This document shows, in pieces, positions 15,558-24,809 of a DNA stretch of 54,028 bases. Position numbers and translations under genes: made by a program. Numbering within the stretch: the first letter of the stretch is position 1; each line of letters starts with the position of its first letter. The notes below the pieces were generated by a model that was given only the letters and a program-made list of their open reading frames with translations, was not told where the DNA came from and did not search any database. The stretch lies in the NCBI RefSeq assembly GCF_001434135.1, contig NZ_AZEB01000020.1, positions 1 to 54,028 of the forward strand, in the 5' to 3' direction. The DNA is from Lentilactobacillus kisonensis DSM 19906 = JCM 15041 (lineage in GTDB: Bacteria > Bacillota > Bacilli > Lactobacillales > Lactobacillaceae).

Positions 15558-16256
15558 ATGAAATTTTCAGAGCAGTTACTGGCGGCTGGGCAGCCAATTT
15601 TACAGGAAATCTATCAACATCCTTTTGTCGAAGGGATTGGCAACGGGGATTTACCAAAAGCGGCACTGACCTTTTACGTGGGCCAGGACTACAATTACCT
15701 GAATGCGTTTATCAAAGTATACGCAGCGGCAATTCAGAAGTCGCAGACCCGGGCTGATATGGCGATCTTTGCAACCCAAATTGATTTTATTTTAAATAGT
15801 GAGATTCACCCGCACCATAATTTTTGTAATGTTGCCGGCGTGAAGTACGAAACTTTGCAGCATGAACCCCAGGCGCCGGGAACGTATCTGTACAATGAGC
15901 ATATGTATCGAGCCGCTAGAACTGGGGATCTGATCGACATCGTGGCAGCAATGACCCCGTGTCCGTGGACGTATTTAGAAATCGCAAACCGGTTTGTGAA
16001 GCAGGGTAAGAATACTGATGATAATGTTTTCAAACCTTGGATTGATTTTTACGCTGATATGGGCGATAGCGAGGACAGCATCCTCCAACAAATGTATGAT
16101 TTAATTGATCGGGAAGCCGTTAAATACGATCAACACCGTTTAGACGTGGTTAAAGAGGAATTCTTGAAGAGCTGTGAAATGGAATGGAAATTCTGGGATC
16201 AAGCTTACAAGCAAACGGGGTGGCGGTTTGTGAAACCGATGAAGCAGTATTATTAG
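15558..16256 (+). CDS. tenA: aminopyrimidine aminohydrolase / thiaminase II (TenA)
   Basis: TenA hydrolyses aminopyrimidine breakdown products of thiamine to the hydroxymethylpyrimidine precursor. The 232-residue length is typical. Cys135 in M-T-P-C-P-W-T-Y matches the catalytic Cys135 of Bacillus TenA. G-Q-D-Y-N-Y-L supplies the active-site Asp and Tyr near residues 44-48. A C-terminal Glu is in C-E-M-E-W-K-F-W. The ATG at 15558 has an SD (AAGAGGAG). It is controlled by the upstream TPP riboswitch and is monocistronic. A repeat element begins 6 bp after the stop, and the terminator lies beyond it at 16569. Confidence 0.95.
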   Translation: MKFSEQLLAAGQPILQEIYQHPFVEGIGNGDLPKAALTFYVGQDYNYLNAFIKVYAAAIQKSQTRADMAIFATQIDFILNSEIHPHHNFCNVAGVKYETLQHEPQAPGTYLYNEHMYRAARTGDLIDIVAAMTPCPWTYLEIANRFVKQGKNTDDNVFKPWIDFYADMGDSEDSILQQMYDLIDREAVKYDQHRLDVVKEEFLKSCEMEWKFWDQAYKQTGWRFVKPMKQYY

Positions 16257-16262
16257 ATTAAG

Positions 16263-16480
16263 AGTGCGGAACCAAGCGGTTAGAGACTGGAGCCTAAGTT
16301 TTCTCCGCCAGAAATCCTGGGCTTGGATTTTTGGCGGAGAAGGCTTAGGTGCAAGTCTCTGCTTGGTGGAGCACGTTTCCACAATGTTGTTTAGAACCAG
16401 AAATCCCTGGCTTTTGAGAGAGTTACCTGAGGTGCTTACGCGCAGATACCTGCTTTGCGGAGCTATCCTAATCTATATAA
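16263..16480 (+). repeat. nested-hairpin repeat copy 2 (composite)
   Basis: The inner unit runs from AGTGCGGAACC to GAGCACGTTTCC and ATGTTG. Its arms are ccaagc/gcttgg, agagact/agtctct, gcctaag/cttaggtgc and tctccgcc/ggcggaga, with apex aaatcc/ggattt. The right arm of an outer unit follows, ending GCGGAGC and ATCCTAATCTATATAA. It starts 6 bp after the tenA stop. Translated frames through it are not genes. Nothing else is seen to 16568. Confidence 0.85.
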
Positions 16481-16568
16481 GGGAGAATCTTCACGAAGTA
16501 ATCCACTGCATTAACACAGATTGTATCCCTAGAATATGTTTCAGCTAAAACCAACAAAACCAACTATG

Positions 16569-16597
16569 AGTCCCAGGAGAAATCCTGAGACTTTTTT
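16569..16597 (+). terminator. rho-independent terminator
   Basis: AGTCCCAGG (16569-16577) pairs with CCTGAGACT (16584-16592), followed by a T-run. It is the probable end of the tenA transcript. Confidence 0.75.
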
Positions 16598-16723
16598 AAT
16601 GAGGTAATGATTTAGAATCAAGTAAGCAGGATAATTATTTTAACATCTGCATTCCCACCCCGTTCCAGCAAGTAATAACCGTTCCATCATGGTACTATTA
16701 AGAAAAACAAGGAGGCGGTCGCA

Positions 16724-17620
16724 TTGCTGGAAATTCAACATCTCCATAAACAGTTTGGCTCGGTAACGGCGCTTGACGATGTTAGTTTTAATGTTGAGGA
16801 TGGTCAAATTACGGGTTTGATTGGTCAAAATGGATCGGGGAAATCAACAACGTTCCATAGTATTTTGAACTTCTTGAAGTATGACGGCACCATTCGCTGG
16901 CAGAATAAGCCGGTAACCGAATCGGTGTTTGATCGGATTGGTTATTTACCTGAGGAGCGCAGCTTGATGCCTAAGTTAACCGTTGAGCAGCAGATTGTTT
17001 ATTTGGCACGATTAAAAAACAAACCAGCTAGAGAAATTCGGCCGCAAATCGATAACTGGCTAGAAAAGTTTGCGGTTAAGGGTAAGAAAACTGATCAGAT
17101 TAAAAGCTTGTCAAAGGGAAACCAACAGAAGGTGCAGCTGATTGTAACCCTTATTCATCAGCCGGAATTAATTATTTTAGATGAGCCCTTTAGTGGCCTC
17201 GATCCAGTTAATGCCGATTTGCTTAAGAATGCGATCCTTGAGGCGAGAGATCAAGGTGCAGCAATTATCTTTTCCAGTCATAACATGGCAAACGTTGAGA
17301 GTGTTTGTGACCGGCTGGTGATGTTGCGGACTGGTGAGTTGGTGTTGAATGGTAGCATTGAGGAAGTTCGTAATCAATTTGGGAAGTCCGAAGTCTATGT
17401 CACGACCCCATGGCCCGAAACCCGGTTAGCGAAGTTGCCCCACGTTGTTCAAGTTACTCATATACGTGATCGGCGGTTTGTCTTACATTTAGATGATCCC
17501 ACGGCTGGACCAGAAGTGTTTGAGCAGTTAACAAACGGCAAGTACATTGAAGAATTCAGTCAACAGCCGCCAACCCTAGATGAAATTTTTAGAATGAAAG
17601 CGGGGATTGACCATGAATAA
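16724..17620 (+). CDS. ABC-2 exporter ATPase (NatA/YhaQ-like)
   Basis: The 298-residue nucleotide-binding subunit has Walker A G-Q-N-G-S-G-K-S-T-T (about 36-45), signature L-S-K-G-N-Q-Q-K-V (about 129-137), Walker B L-I-I-L-D-E-P and an H-loop S-S-H-N-M. The C-terminal extension is typical of DrrA/NatA-type exporters. The TTG start at 16724 is backed by GGAGG at 8 nt. Its stop overlaps the permease start. It couples ATP hydrolysis to export by the following ABC-2 permease; substrate unknown (Na+ or a drug/peptide are family options). Confidence 0.9.
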   Translation: MLEIQHLHKQFGSVTALDDVSFNVEDGQITGLIGQNGSGKSTTFHSILNFLKYDGTIRWQNKPVTESVFDRIGYLPEERSLMPKLTVEQQIVYLARLKNKPAREIRPQIDNWLEKFAVKGKKTDQIKSLSKGNQQKVQLIVTLIHQPELIILDEPFSGLDPVNADLLKNAILEARDQGAAIIFSSHNMANVESVCDRLVMLRTGELVLNGSIEEVRNQFGKSEVYVTTPWPETRLAKLPHVVQVTHIRDRRFVLHLDDPTAGPEVFEQLTNGKYIEEFSQQPPTLDEIFRMKAGIDHE

Positions 17621-18833
17621 GACTTGGATTGTAGCCGCGGAAACTTACCTGCGGCAGGTTAAATCGTGGAGCTTTGTGATTCTGGTTCTATCGCCGTTTT
17701 TCCTACTGGGAATTTCATTAGGGGTTGGCTACATGAGCGCTTCAACTGGCAGCAATCAGCAACGGATTGCGGTTATTTCGGATCGACCGGCGCTTCGCAA
17801 GCAGTTCATCAAACAAAATAAGGATGATATTGATGCGAAGGTCCAAACTGTGTCGGCAGCTAAGAAAAAGAGTGCTAAGAATAAGTTGGCAGGATACTTA
17901 GTTCTCTCGACCAACCAGCAGCGAGTCTCAGCAGTTTATCACTCGGATGATTCGATTGACAGCTCATTAAAGATCCAGATTACGAGCTTCTTAGGAAAAA
18001 GCCAGCAGATGCTGAACGTGCAGAATGCTAAGCTGAGTTCTAAGCAGTTGACCTCTTTGTCGCAACAACCCGTCTTCCAGCAAAAAATCAAAAAGCAATC
18101 AGGCGGCTCGAATATCGCTAAGATTGCTTCGTTCTGGATTATTGTCGTCATGATTTACATGATTATGGTCACCTATTCATCCGTAACCGCCCAAGAGATT
18201 GCTTCTGAAAAGGGCACCAAGATTATGGAGATTATTTTCTCGAGCACAACAGCTACCTGCTATTTCTTCGGTAAAATCATTGGCGTCATGATGGTGATTC
18301 TCACCCAAATTGTCGTCTACCTAGTTGGTGGGTTTGCGTTTCTTGAAGCCGCCATGCAACTAGATAAAATCAAGGATCTCATTAATCAGAACGCGTCGTT
18401 ACTAAAGTCGATTGTGGGTAACTTGCTGAACGTTAACCTGTTGTTTATGTTTTTGGGAGTGGTGATTTACACGATTGTGTCAGCGTTTAGTGGCGCGTTA
18501 GTTGCCAAGGCAGAAGATGCACCGAAAGCAGCTCAGCCAGCAATTTATTTGAGCATGATCGCATTTTTCCTAACGATTCCATTTGAAAGTAACTCAGAAG
18601 CGTTAGTTGCCAAAATCCTGTCATACGTGCCATTCTTTTCATCTTACTTTATGCCGTTAAGAATTATCAATGGCAATGCGAGTGCCCTAGAAATCAGCAT
18701 TTCATTACTGGTCCTGATCGTAAGTATTGGCTTGTTAATGACGTACATTAGCCGAATTTATGAGGGACTGATTTTGCAAACGGATGATACCAGTTTCTTT
18801 AGGCGGTTGAGAAGGGGGTTAAGCTATAAGTGA
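17613..18833 (+). CDS. ABC-2 exporter permease (NatB/YhaP-like)
   Basis: The roughly 406-residue membrane subunit has one N-terminal helix (about 20-40), a large lysine-rich extracytoplasmic domain (about 45-165) and five or six C-terminal helices, the NatB/YhaP layout. The motif E-K-G-T-K-I-M-E-I-I-F-S-S follows the second helix. I prefer the ATG at 17613 over a TTG six bases upstream because it overlaps the ATPase stop (8 bp), typical of coupling. Its TGA is itself part of the first bases (gTGAacggagc) of a repeat element. Confidence 0.88.
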   Translation: MNKTWIVAAETYLRQVKSWSFVILVLSPFFLLGISLGVGYMSASTGSNQQRIAVISDRPALRKQFIKQNKDDIDAKVQTVSAAKKKSAKNKLAGYLVLSTNQQRVSAVYHSDDSIDSSLKIQITSFLGKSQQMLNVQNAKLSSKQLTSLSQQPVFQQKIKKQSGGSNIAKIASFWIIVVMIYMIMVTYSSVTAQEIASEKGTKIMEIIFSSTTATCYFFGKIIGVMMVILTQIVVYLVGGFAFLEAAMQLDKIKDLINQNASLLKSIVGNLLNVNLLFMFLGVVIYTIVSAFSGALVAKAEDAPKAAQPAIYLSMIAFFLTIPFESNSEALVAKILSYVPFFSSYFMPLRIINGNASALEISISLLVLIVSIGLLMTYISRIYEGLILQTDDTSFFRRLRRGLSYK

Positions 18834-19052
18834 ACGGAGCAAAGCGGCAAGAGTGCGGAACCAAGCGGTTAGAGACTGGAGCCTAAGTTTTCTCCGCCAG
18901 AAATCCTGGGCTTGGATTTTTGGCGGAGAGAGCTTAGGTGCAAGTCTCTGCTTGGTGGAGCACGTTTCCGCAATGTTGCCAATATTCTGGGATTTTTGCA
19001 GGAGTGACTTAGGTGCAGTTTCCTGCTTTGCGGAGCGTTTCTGCTCTATGTA
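18830..19052 (+). repeat. nested-hairpin repeat copy 3 (composite)
   Basis: The left end GTGAACGGAGCAAAGCGG includes the TGA stop of the ABC permease. The inner unit from AGTGCGGAACC to GAGCACGTTTCC is nearly identical to copy 2, with the same ctccgcc/ggcggag stem. The outer right arm ends near GCGGAGCGTTTCTGCTCTATGTA. About 90 bp without features follow before the terminator at 19145. Confidence 0.85.
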
Positions 19053-19144
19053 GCAGTAAAGTGGGGCGCTGCACCAAATTGGTTAGGCGTTTTCCTATTC
19101 CATGTCACCAAGAAGACCAATTAATACAAACGTATAAATTCCAA

Positions 19145-19184
19145 AGGGCCTCGAGATTATCAATTCATTTCGAGGCTCTTTTTT
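19145..19184 (+). terminator. rho-independent terminator
   Basis: GCCTCGA pairs with TCGAGGC across the loop near 19155-19169, followed by TCTTTTTT. It likely ends the ABC exporter transcript after the repeat element. Confidence 0.7.
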
Positions 19185-19324
19185 GACGATGATGAAGTTA
19201 CTATTGCTTTTTTCTCATAATCCTTTAACATGATAAGAAAAGAATGCTGTTGGAATGGTTAGAGACTAATAAACTGGTTGATACTTAATTCGTATAATCA
19301 CCTGTTATTCTAATAATTTCTAGT

Positions 19325-19444
19325 TTAGGACAGCTGCGCAAAGCAAGGATCTGCGCGTAAGCACCTCTGCCGAAAATCCTAGAACCAGGGATTTTTGGTA
19401 GAGGAGACTTACACCCCGATCCTTAACCGCTTTGCTCCGCTCAC
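19325..19444 (-). repeat. nested-hairpin repeat copy 4a (simple)
   Basis: On the minus strand the element runs from GTGAGCGGAGCAAAGCGGTT to GCGCAGCTGTCCTAA. Arms are caaagc/gctttg, aggatc/gatcct, cctctacc/ggcagagg (one mismatch) and apex aaatcc/ggattt. It lacks the second outer layer seen in composite copies and stands in tandem with copy 4b, 6 bp apart, in the same orientation. Confidence 0.85.
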
Positions 19445-19450
19445 TTATTG

Positions 19451-19570
19451 TTAGGACAGCTCCGCAAAGCAGAAACTTCCATATAAGCACCTCGACCAAA
19501 AATTCCAAAACCAGGAATTTCTGGTCGAGGAGACTTATATTCCAGTTTCTAACCGCTTTGCTCCGCTCAC
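19451..19570 (-). repeat. nested-hairpin repeat copy 4b (simple)
   Basis: It has the same 120-bp length and orientation as copy 4a but different arms: agaaact/agtttct, atataag/cttatat, cctcgacca/tggtcgagg, apex aaattcc/ggaattt. Its GTGAGCGGAGC end faces the permease gene starting at 19593, 23 bp away. The contrast with 4a shows several arm pairs changing together. Confidence 0.87.
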
Positions 19571-19592
19571 TTATTTTCAGAAAGGAATTCAT

Positions 19593-20339
19593 ATGATCAG
19601 AAAGCTCTATGCACTTAGTAAGTTTGAAACGCGGATCGTCCTGAGTGATAAGGCGATATTTTTGTTTACCCTCATATTTCCAACTGTTTACTTTCTATTT
19701 ATTGCCTTGACGAGAGGTGTTAACGCGTCAGGCCAGGCCTTTTACAGCGTTATTCCAGGTTTTTGGACGTACATGGTTTTGGTGGGGGTTGTCAATCAGA
19801 TTACGTCAGCAATTGTTACAATGCGGGAGAATAACTTCTTAAAAATGTTTACGTTCATCGCTGGGGATAAACGATTAATTTATTATGCAAATTTAATTCC
19901 GCAAGTCGTCATTATTCAAGCTGAAATTTTAATTTTTGACGTGGTGGCGGCAGTTATCTACCATGCGAATCCAGCGGTTTTAAAGTTCATGGCAGCTGCC
20001 TGGCTAGCCAACTTTATCATTATTCCGGTTGTCTCGTTCTTCACTAGCCTAATCCTAATTATTCCAGTTAAGGTTCAAACAATGGGGGCATTGATGACTG
20101 GTTATATCTTTCTAGGGCTAGCATTGGCCTATGTTCAAACAAGTTCAATGACTATCAAGACATTATTGACGGCTATCAACCCAGGCAACTTTATCATTAA
20201 TATGTATTTACTACTGATTCCCGGTAATGGTCGGCTTGACAACTTAGTGATGCTAGTTGTGGTTGCGATTGTTTATTTGGCTGTCAGCAATATTGTCATT
20301 TCGCGAATGAGCCTGAATTCAGCAACTACTCGCGCCTAG
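19593..20339 (+). CDS. ABC-2 transporter permease
   Basis: The 248-residue protein has six hydrophobic helices (starting F-L-F-T-L-I-F-P near residue 25), as in the ABC-2 / DrrB permease family. The ATG has an SD (AAAGGAATT). The cognate ATPase gene begins 11 bp after its stop, so together they form a small exporter, separate from the one at 16724-18833. The substrate is unknown; membrane-protein and lipoprotein genes downstream could belong to the same envelope-stress or export theme. Confidence 0.85.
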   Translation: MIRKLYALSKFETRIVLSDKAIFLFTLIFPTVYFLFIALTRGVNASGQAFYSVIPGFWTYMVLVGVVNQITSAIVTMRENNFLKMFTFIAGDKRLIYYANLIPQVVIIQAEILIFDVVAAVIYHANPAVLKFMAAAWLANFIIIPVVSFFTSLILIIPVKVQTMGALMTGYIFLGLALAYVQTSSMTIKTLLTAINPGNFIINMYLLLIPGNGRLDNLVMLVVVAIVYLAVSNIVISRMSLNSATTRA

Positions 20340-20350
20340 AAGGAGAAGTT

Positions 20351-21034
20351 ATGATGGAAATCACTAATTTTAATTATGCCTTACCGGATGGCCGGCAACT
20401 TTACGATAATCTAAGCGCAACCTTTGTGGATGATAAGGTTAATGTCTTATTGGGGCCAAACGGGGTGGGAAAAACAACGTTATTAGATTTCATTTCCACC
20501 GTTAATTTACGTCCTGATGAGAACTTCCTTGGGTTCCCAGCCTTCAAGCAAATTGCATATCAATTACAGGGAGTGCCATTTATTCCAGAAGCAACTGTGG
20601 CTGACACATTTAAAATGGTAATGGCAATCGAAAACCCAAAGAATCAGTTTGCGATTGACAATCTGCCCGATGGGTTGGTAAAAGTTGCGAACACTAAGTT
20701 TGGTCAATTGTCTGGTGGGCAAAAACGGTTAGTGATCATTGATATTATTTCCCAACTGAATCGCGAACTATATTTGTTTGATGAACCAGAAAGTGGCTTG
20801 GACCCTCAAATGGCAAGTCAGGCAATTGCAAGGATTCATGACCTCAATCAAAAGGGGAAGAAGGTCATTATGACCTCGCATCAATTTCAAAATATTAATA
20901 ATGATGATTACAACCTGCTATTCATGGCAGAAGGTAAAATTCGGTTTAACGGCACGCCAACGGACTTCCTCCATGCAAAGGGAACGGACAATCTCGTGGA
21001 TGCCTATATTAAACAAGCGGGCATGATGGGGTGA
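20351..21034 (+). CDS. ABC transporter ATP-binding protein
   Basis: The 227-residue nucleotide-binding subunit has Walker A L-G-P-N-G-V-G-K-T-T (about 34-43), signature L-S-G-G-Q-K-R-L (about 121-128), Walker B L-Y-L-F-D-E-P and H-loop T-S-H-Q-F. There is no C-terminal extension. The ATG at 20351 has AAGGAG at 6 nt. It pairs with the permease immediately upstream. Walker residues are all present, so it should be active. Confidence 0.9.
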   Translation: MMEITNFNYALPDGRQLYDNLSATFVDDKVNVLLGPNGVGKTTLLDFISTVNLRPDENFLGFPAFKQIAYQLQGVPFIPEATVADTFKMVMAIENPKNQFAIDNLPDGLVKVANTKFGQLSGGQKRLVIIDIISQLNRELYLFDEPESGLDPQMASQAIARIHDLNQKGKKVIMTSHQFQNINNDDYNLLFMAEGKIRFNGTPTDFLHAKGTDNLVDAYIKQAGMMG

Positions 21035-21151
21035 CTTCTGATATTTCTTGCTGACCTGGCAATAGAATCTGATAGAATAGGAATGAGGAATGGAGTGGAA
21101 CACAAGTTGATTTCGCCTTATTTCTCAACACTATTTTGAAGGAGTGTTACC

Positions 21152-21676
21152 GTGTTAGCTAATCTTAAGCTGCATCGTTTTACATACATAGTTTTACTTA
21201 TCTGGGCCATTCTCATTATTGCTTTTTGTGTCACAACTTATAAAATGCAGCCACTGACGGTTATTTTCATGAAAAATGATAGTCGAATCCTGCAGGGGTT
21301 ATTGCGAGGCAGTTTGTTACTAGTGGTATACATTGCCTTCTCGATGATTCCGCTTCGTTTTGCGATTTTAATTCCTAATTTAGCCTATTTTGGATTGCTC
21401 ATTGGTTATATTTGGCAACTGGTTTTCGTTGCTTTAGGTAGTAGCGTTGCTGGGATCGGTGCCGATATTGCTTTTGTTTTGGTATACGCATTACTAGTGT
21501 ACTGCGCGACCGTGACCGCTTTTCAAATTATTGAGCGGGTCAAATCACACCATCGAGCCTATTATTTTCATAATTGGCTAGTGACGACCAAAAAAGTTGT
21601 CCGGGCTCATTGGCTACCCTTAGTTGTCCTAGTTTGTGGTTATGCGTTTTTATGGGCAACGGTTAGTCCACGTTAG
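21152..21676 (+). CDS. unknown membrane protein, about five helices
   Basis: The 174-residue protein has hydrophobic segments spread over the whole length (residues about 10-30, 45-65, 70-95, 100-122, 150-170). The only notable charged stretch is R-V-K-S-H-H-R-A-Y-Y-F-H-N-W. The GTG start at 21152 is preceded by AAGGAG. It follows the ABC ATPase gene by about 115 bp, so it could be on the same transcript. I do not recognise the family. Confidence 0.65.
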   Translation: MLANLKLHRFTYIVLLIWAILIIAFCVTTYKMQPLTVIFMKNDSRILQGLLRGSLLLVVYIAFSMIPLRFAILIPNLAYFGLLIGYIWQLVFVALGSSVAGIGADIAFVLVYALLVYCATVTAFQIIERVKSHHRAYYFHNWLVTTKKVVRAHWLPLVVLVCGYAFLWATVSPR

Positions 21677-21695
21677 CTAACTGGCCAAAAAGAAG

Positions 21696-21724
21696 TCACC
21701 AGGGGGGCGATTACCCCGGTTTCT
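21696..21724 (+). terminator. possible weak terminator
   Basis: ACCAGGGG pairs with CCCCGGT around the loop GGCGATTA, followed by only TTTCT. It lies between the membrane-protein and lipoprotein genes. Confidence 0.35.
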
Positions 21725-21760
21725 GTAGCGCGTCAAAATAGTTAACCATGGGGGATTATA

Positions 21761-22513
21761 ATGAAAAGATTTGTCATTATCGCAGTTGCGGCATTGAGTG
21801 TGTTGGCTGCTGGATGCAGTTCAAAAAAGGCCACTAGCAAGCCGGCCGCGGATCGAATTGCCCAGACGGCTGCCAGGAAGGTTAAAACCATTAATAGTGG
21901 TCATACACGCCTGGTGATTAAAACAATCTCAACCGGGAAAGTAACGACTGGCCTCATTGCCGGTAAATTTCATTTAGGCCCAACAATGATGAAAGTGACC
22001 GTGGGCAATGGCGGTAAATTAGTCGATCATTATTATTTTGACAAGAACGAAATGTACATGAAATCTGAAAACACCTGGTACAAGGGTAAGGTTGACGAGA
22101 AGAGTGAATTGGTCAAACAAATAAAGCGTCAATTGACAGGCTCTGCCAATGCTCAAGTATTGACGAATTTAAAGCAAGATCTGAAATTAAAAGAAAACGA
22201 CAAAACGGATACCCTTTCATTTAAGGGGGTTAATCCGGTCGGGGTAAAGGCTGCTAAGCAAGTGATTCTTTCCGAAGCGGGCAGGCAAGCCCAAAAGACG
22301 CTCAAGGATGTTCGAATTACTCACTTTGAGTATCGATATACGTTGGATAAAAAGACGTTTTTGCCAACCAAGACGTTTATCTCGATGAAATATCGAAATA
22401 CGCGGACGAAAAAAGCCGTTACCGAAAAAGTAACGGGAACCTTCACAGATATTAACCATGTTCAAAAGTTTGGTGTCCCGGCCTCAGTCCGGCAAAATAT
22501 CCAGAACTTTTAA
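21761..22513 (+). CDS. secreted lipoprotein, DUF6612/LppX-like
   Basis: A type II signal peptide with lipobox L-A-A-G-C (Cys about residue 19) is followed by 230 residues, mostly beta-strand-rich. They include repeated T-x-K-x-T-F and Y-x-Y-x-x-D-K-K-T-F-L-P patterns near the C-terminus, as in Gram-positive lipoproteins with a LolA/LppX-like fold. It should be anchored on the outer membrane face; the ligand is unknown. The ATG has an SD (GGGGGAT). The ABC system upstream is a possible partner, by position only. Confidence 0.75.
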   Translation: MKRFVIIAVAALSVLAAGCSSKKATSKPAADRIAQTAARKVKTINSGHTRLVIKTISTGKVTTGLIAGKFHLGPTMMKVTVGNGGKLVDHYYFDKNEMYMKSENTWYKGKVDEKSELVKQIKRQLTGSANAQVLTNLKQDLKLKENDKTDTLSFKGVNPVGVKAAKQVILSEAGRQAQKTLKDVRITHFEYRYTLDKKTFLPTKTFISMKYRNTRTKKAVTEKVTGTFTDINHVQKFGVPASVRQNIQNF

Positions 22514-22609
22514 TGCCGACAATTAACAAAGTTTAATTCAAATCTAATCAGGCTGGAATCCTAACAAGCTATACTATTCTTAAAACACATAGTTATAGGG
22601 GATAGCGCC

Positions 22610-23911
22610 ATGACAATCGATCAATCATTAATTACAAGGCATCCACAAATCAAACAGCTCATTTCACGAACACCAATCTTTTGGCAAAACCCGGATTACG
22701 GGCAATCAGCCAACCTGCCGTTCAGCAAGGCGGATATTTTTGATGCGGTGGCCCGCTGGGAAAGGTTTGCGCCATACCTAGCACTTGCATTCCCGGAAAC
22801 TGCTAAAATGCACGGTGTCATTGAATCGCCGCTCATTGAACTAGATCAGATGAAACAACGGTGGAACGAAGATCATCTTAATAAGTTGGCCGGTCAATTG
22901 TATTTGAAAGCTGATAATCAACTCCCGATTTCTGGATCCATCAAATCCCGGGGTGGCATTTATGAGGTTCTTAAGTTTGCCGAAAAGGTGGCCATGGACC
23001 ATACTGACCTTGCCTATATGGATAACTACGCCGTTTTAGCATCTGATCGGTATAAAAAGTTGTTTGCCAACTATGGGATTGCCGTTGCATCGACAGGTAA
23101 CCTGGCGTTAAGTGTCGGCATTGTAGCGGCCACCTTTGGTTTTAAGACCACGGTCTATATGTCACACGACGCTAAGCAATGGAAAAAGGACGAATTGCGG
23201 GCAAATGGCGTGACGGTCATGGAATACGATACGAATTTTTCAGCGGTTGTTTCGATTGCCCGAGCAGCGGCCAAGCAGGATCCCAAAGTTCATTTTATTG
23301 ATGACGAAGGCTCCATTGACTTGTTCTTGGGTTATGCGGTCGCTGGGGTTCGGCTACAGGAACAGCTGAAACAGCACCACATTAAGGTCGACCGTGACCA
23401 TCCAGTTGTGGTCTATTTGCCGGCTGGAGTTGGTGGTAGCCCAAGTGGGGTTACATTTGGGTTAAAGGAAATTATTGGTCCGTATATTCACGCGGTATTT
23501 TGTGAGCCAACCCATGTGCCGTCGGTGACGTTAGGGATGATGACTGGGTTAAATGAGAAAATTTCCGTTTATGATATTGGCTTGGATGGGTTGACTGCCG
23601 CAGATGGCTTAGCAGTTGGTAGGCCATCCCGTTTGGCAGGAAAGGTGATGCGGACTTTGCTGCTTGGCAGTGTCACCTTTGAGGATAACGTTATTTACCG
23701 CTACCTCACGCAATTAATGGATACGCAACAAATTACCGTGGAGCCTTCCGCAGCAGCTGGATTTACGGCAATCGAACCGTTAATTGATCACGTCCCCGCA
23801 TTTAATTCCCAGAATGCGACTCACATTGTTTGGGCAACCGGTGGTGATATGATGCCTACAGATGAGCAAAAGGCTGATTATTTGAAAGGCCAGGCACTTC
23901 TAAATAAATAA
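22610..23911 (+). CDS. dsdA: D-serine ammonia-lyase (D-serine dehydratase)
   Basis: This PLP enzyme converts D-serine to pyruvate and ammonia in the cytosol. The 433-residue protein contains the PLP Lys112 in S-G-S-I-K-S-R-G-G, the phosphate-binding glycine loop G-V-G-G-S-P-S-G-V, and the family stretch T-G-N-L-A-L-S-V-G-I. Length agrees with DsdA. The ATG has an SD-like GGGGATAG. No dsdC or dsdX neighbour is present. It appears monocistronic, ending in a T-rich region before the convergent DUF1129 gene. A detoxification or D-amino-acid catabolic role is likely. Confidence 0.94.
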   Translation: MTIDQSLITRHPQIKQLISRTPIFWQNPDYGQSANLPFSKADIFDAVARWERFAPYLALAFPETAKMHGVIESPLIELDQMKQRWNEDHLNKLAGQLYLKADNQLPISGSIKSRGGIYEVLKFAEKVAMDHTDLAYMDNYAVLASDRYKKLFANYGIAVASTGNLALSVGIVAATFGFKTTVYMSHDAKQWKKDELRANGVTVMEYDTNFSAVVSIARAAAKQDPKVHFIDDEGSIDLFLGYAVAGVRLQEQLKQHHIKVDRDHPVVVYLPAGVGGSPSGVTFGLKEIIGPYIHAVFCEPTHVPSVTLGMMTGLNEKISVYDIGLDGLTAADGLAVGRPSRLAGKVMRTLLLGSVTFEDNVIYRYLTQLMDTQQITVEPSAAAGFTAIEPLIDHVPAFNSQNATHIVWATGGDMMPTDEQKADYLKGQALLNK

Positions 23912-23970
23912 AGGAAATCAATTAAGGAATCGGCTGGATAAACAAAATTAGCTGGTTTCTTTTTTTGTTT

Positions 23971-24807
23971 TCACTTCTTTGTGTCGTTCTTTGTCAGTAG
24001 GTAGTAGGTGCCAAAGCCTCCGATCAGTGCCGCGATGATGCAGAGGGGAATCATAATCCATAGGAACAATGATTTTGGTAGCAGGGGTTTTGTTAACCAC
24101 TCATCAACAACGGGAAGTCGGGTGCCGATGCCTAAAAGGGCGTAAATGCCGATAACGGCGTAGATAATTGTTGCTGGGAGGTCATGATGAAAGACTTTGA
24201 TATAAAGGTATGTGGCGAAGATAAACAGAGCGGCAATCACGCTAATGCCAATCCAGCCATTTAGATGAAGGACAACTGGTGTTTTGATAAATATTCCACC
24301 AATGCTAATGATTATAAAAGCGACCATGCCAATGCCGTAACCAAGTATCTTGAAGGCCCGTCTCTCTTGATAAATACTTTGGTTAATAAGCCGGAGAACA
24401 AGAAGCGCAAACGCTAATCCTAATATTGCCATGATTGCTAAATTACCCAAATCAAGGCCAGCTACCGGTGAAATTAGTGCGGGGATTGCAAAAACGAGCA
24501 CGTAACAGGCGATTATTGCGAGACCAAATTTAAGGCTTTCAGCAAAGCTTCGTGGCAAGGACTTTAGAATGGCATCTGCGGACGTTTTTGGATCATGACC
24601 AAAATAGTTGCGGGCACTTTGACCATTTGATTGAGCATCAATGATATCTGTGAGGATGTCAAAAAGGATCTGTTCAATGTCACTTTCACGTTTGAAGGTT
24701 GATTTACTGCGAATATATACCATGAGATCTTCGTAATATTTCTTGTTTTCCGATGTTAATTCTTCTCTTAGCTGATTGTTTCTAGTGATGAGAGTTGCTG
24801 AATTCAT
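23971..24807 (-). CDS. DUF1129-type membrane protein
   Basis: The 278-residue protein has a soluble N-terminal domain of about 85 residues (L-T-S-E-N-K-K-Y-Y-E-D-L, predicted helical, with D-I-L-T-D-I-I-D-A-Q). About seven hydrophobic helices follow. This is the layout of DUF1129 proteins that accompany PadR-type regulators in lactic acid bacteria. Its start lies 2 bp after the PadR stop, so the two are translationally coupled. The family has no established function; it may sense or modulate envelope state. Confidence 0.78.
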   Translation of the reverse strand: MNSATLITRNNQLREELTSENKKYYEDLMVYIRSKSTFKRESDIEQILFDILTDIIDAQSNGQSARNYFGHDPKTSADAILKSLPRSFAESLKFGLAIIACYVLVFAIPALISPVAGLDLGNLAIMAILGLAFALLVLRLINQSIYQERRAFKILGYGIGMVAFIIISIGGIFIKTPVVLHLNGWIGISVIAALFIFATYLYIKVFHHDLPATIIYAVIGIYALLGIGTRLPVVDEWLTKPLLPKSLFLWIMIPLCIIAALIGGFGTYYLLTKNDTKK

Positions 24808-24809
24808 GA

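Noticed and set aside
16264-16548. Open frames through the repeat elements (for example starting M-R-N-Q-A-V-R-D-W at 16264 and 18853)
   Set aside because: The identical peptides arise because the same repeat is translated. They lack RBSs and coincide exactly with hairpin elements.
23921-23970. Terminator between dsdA and the DUF1129 gene
   Set aside because: A T-run is present, but the GGCTGG and AGCTGG segments are not complementary and I could not find a convincing stem.
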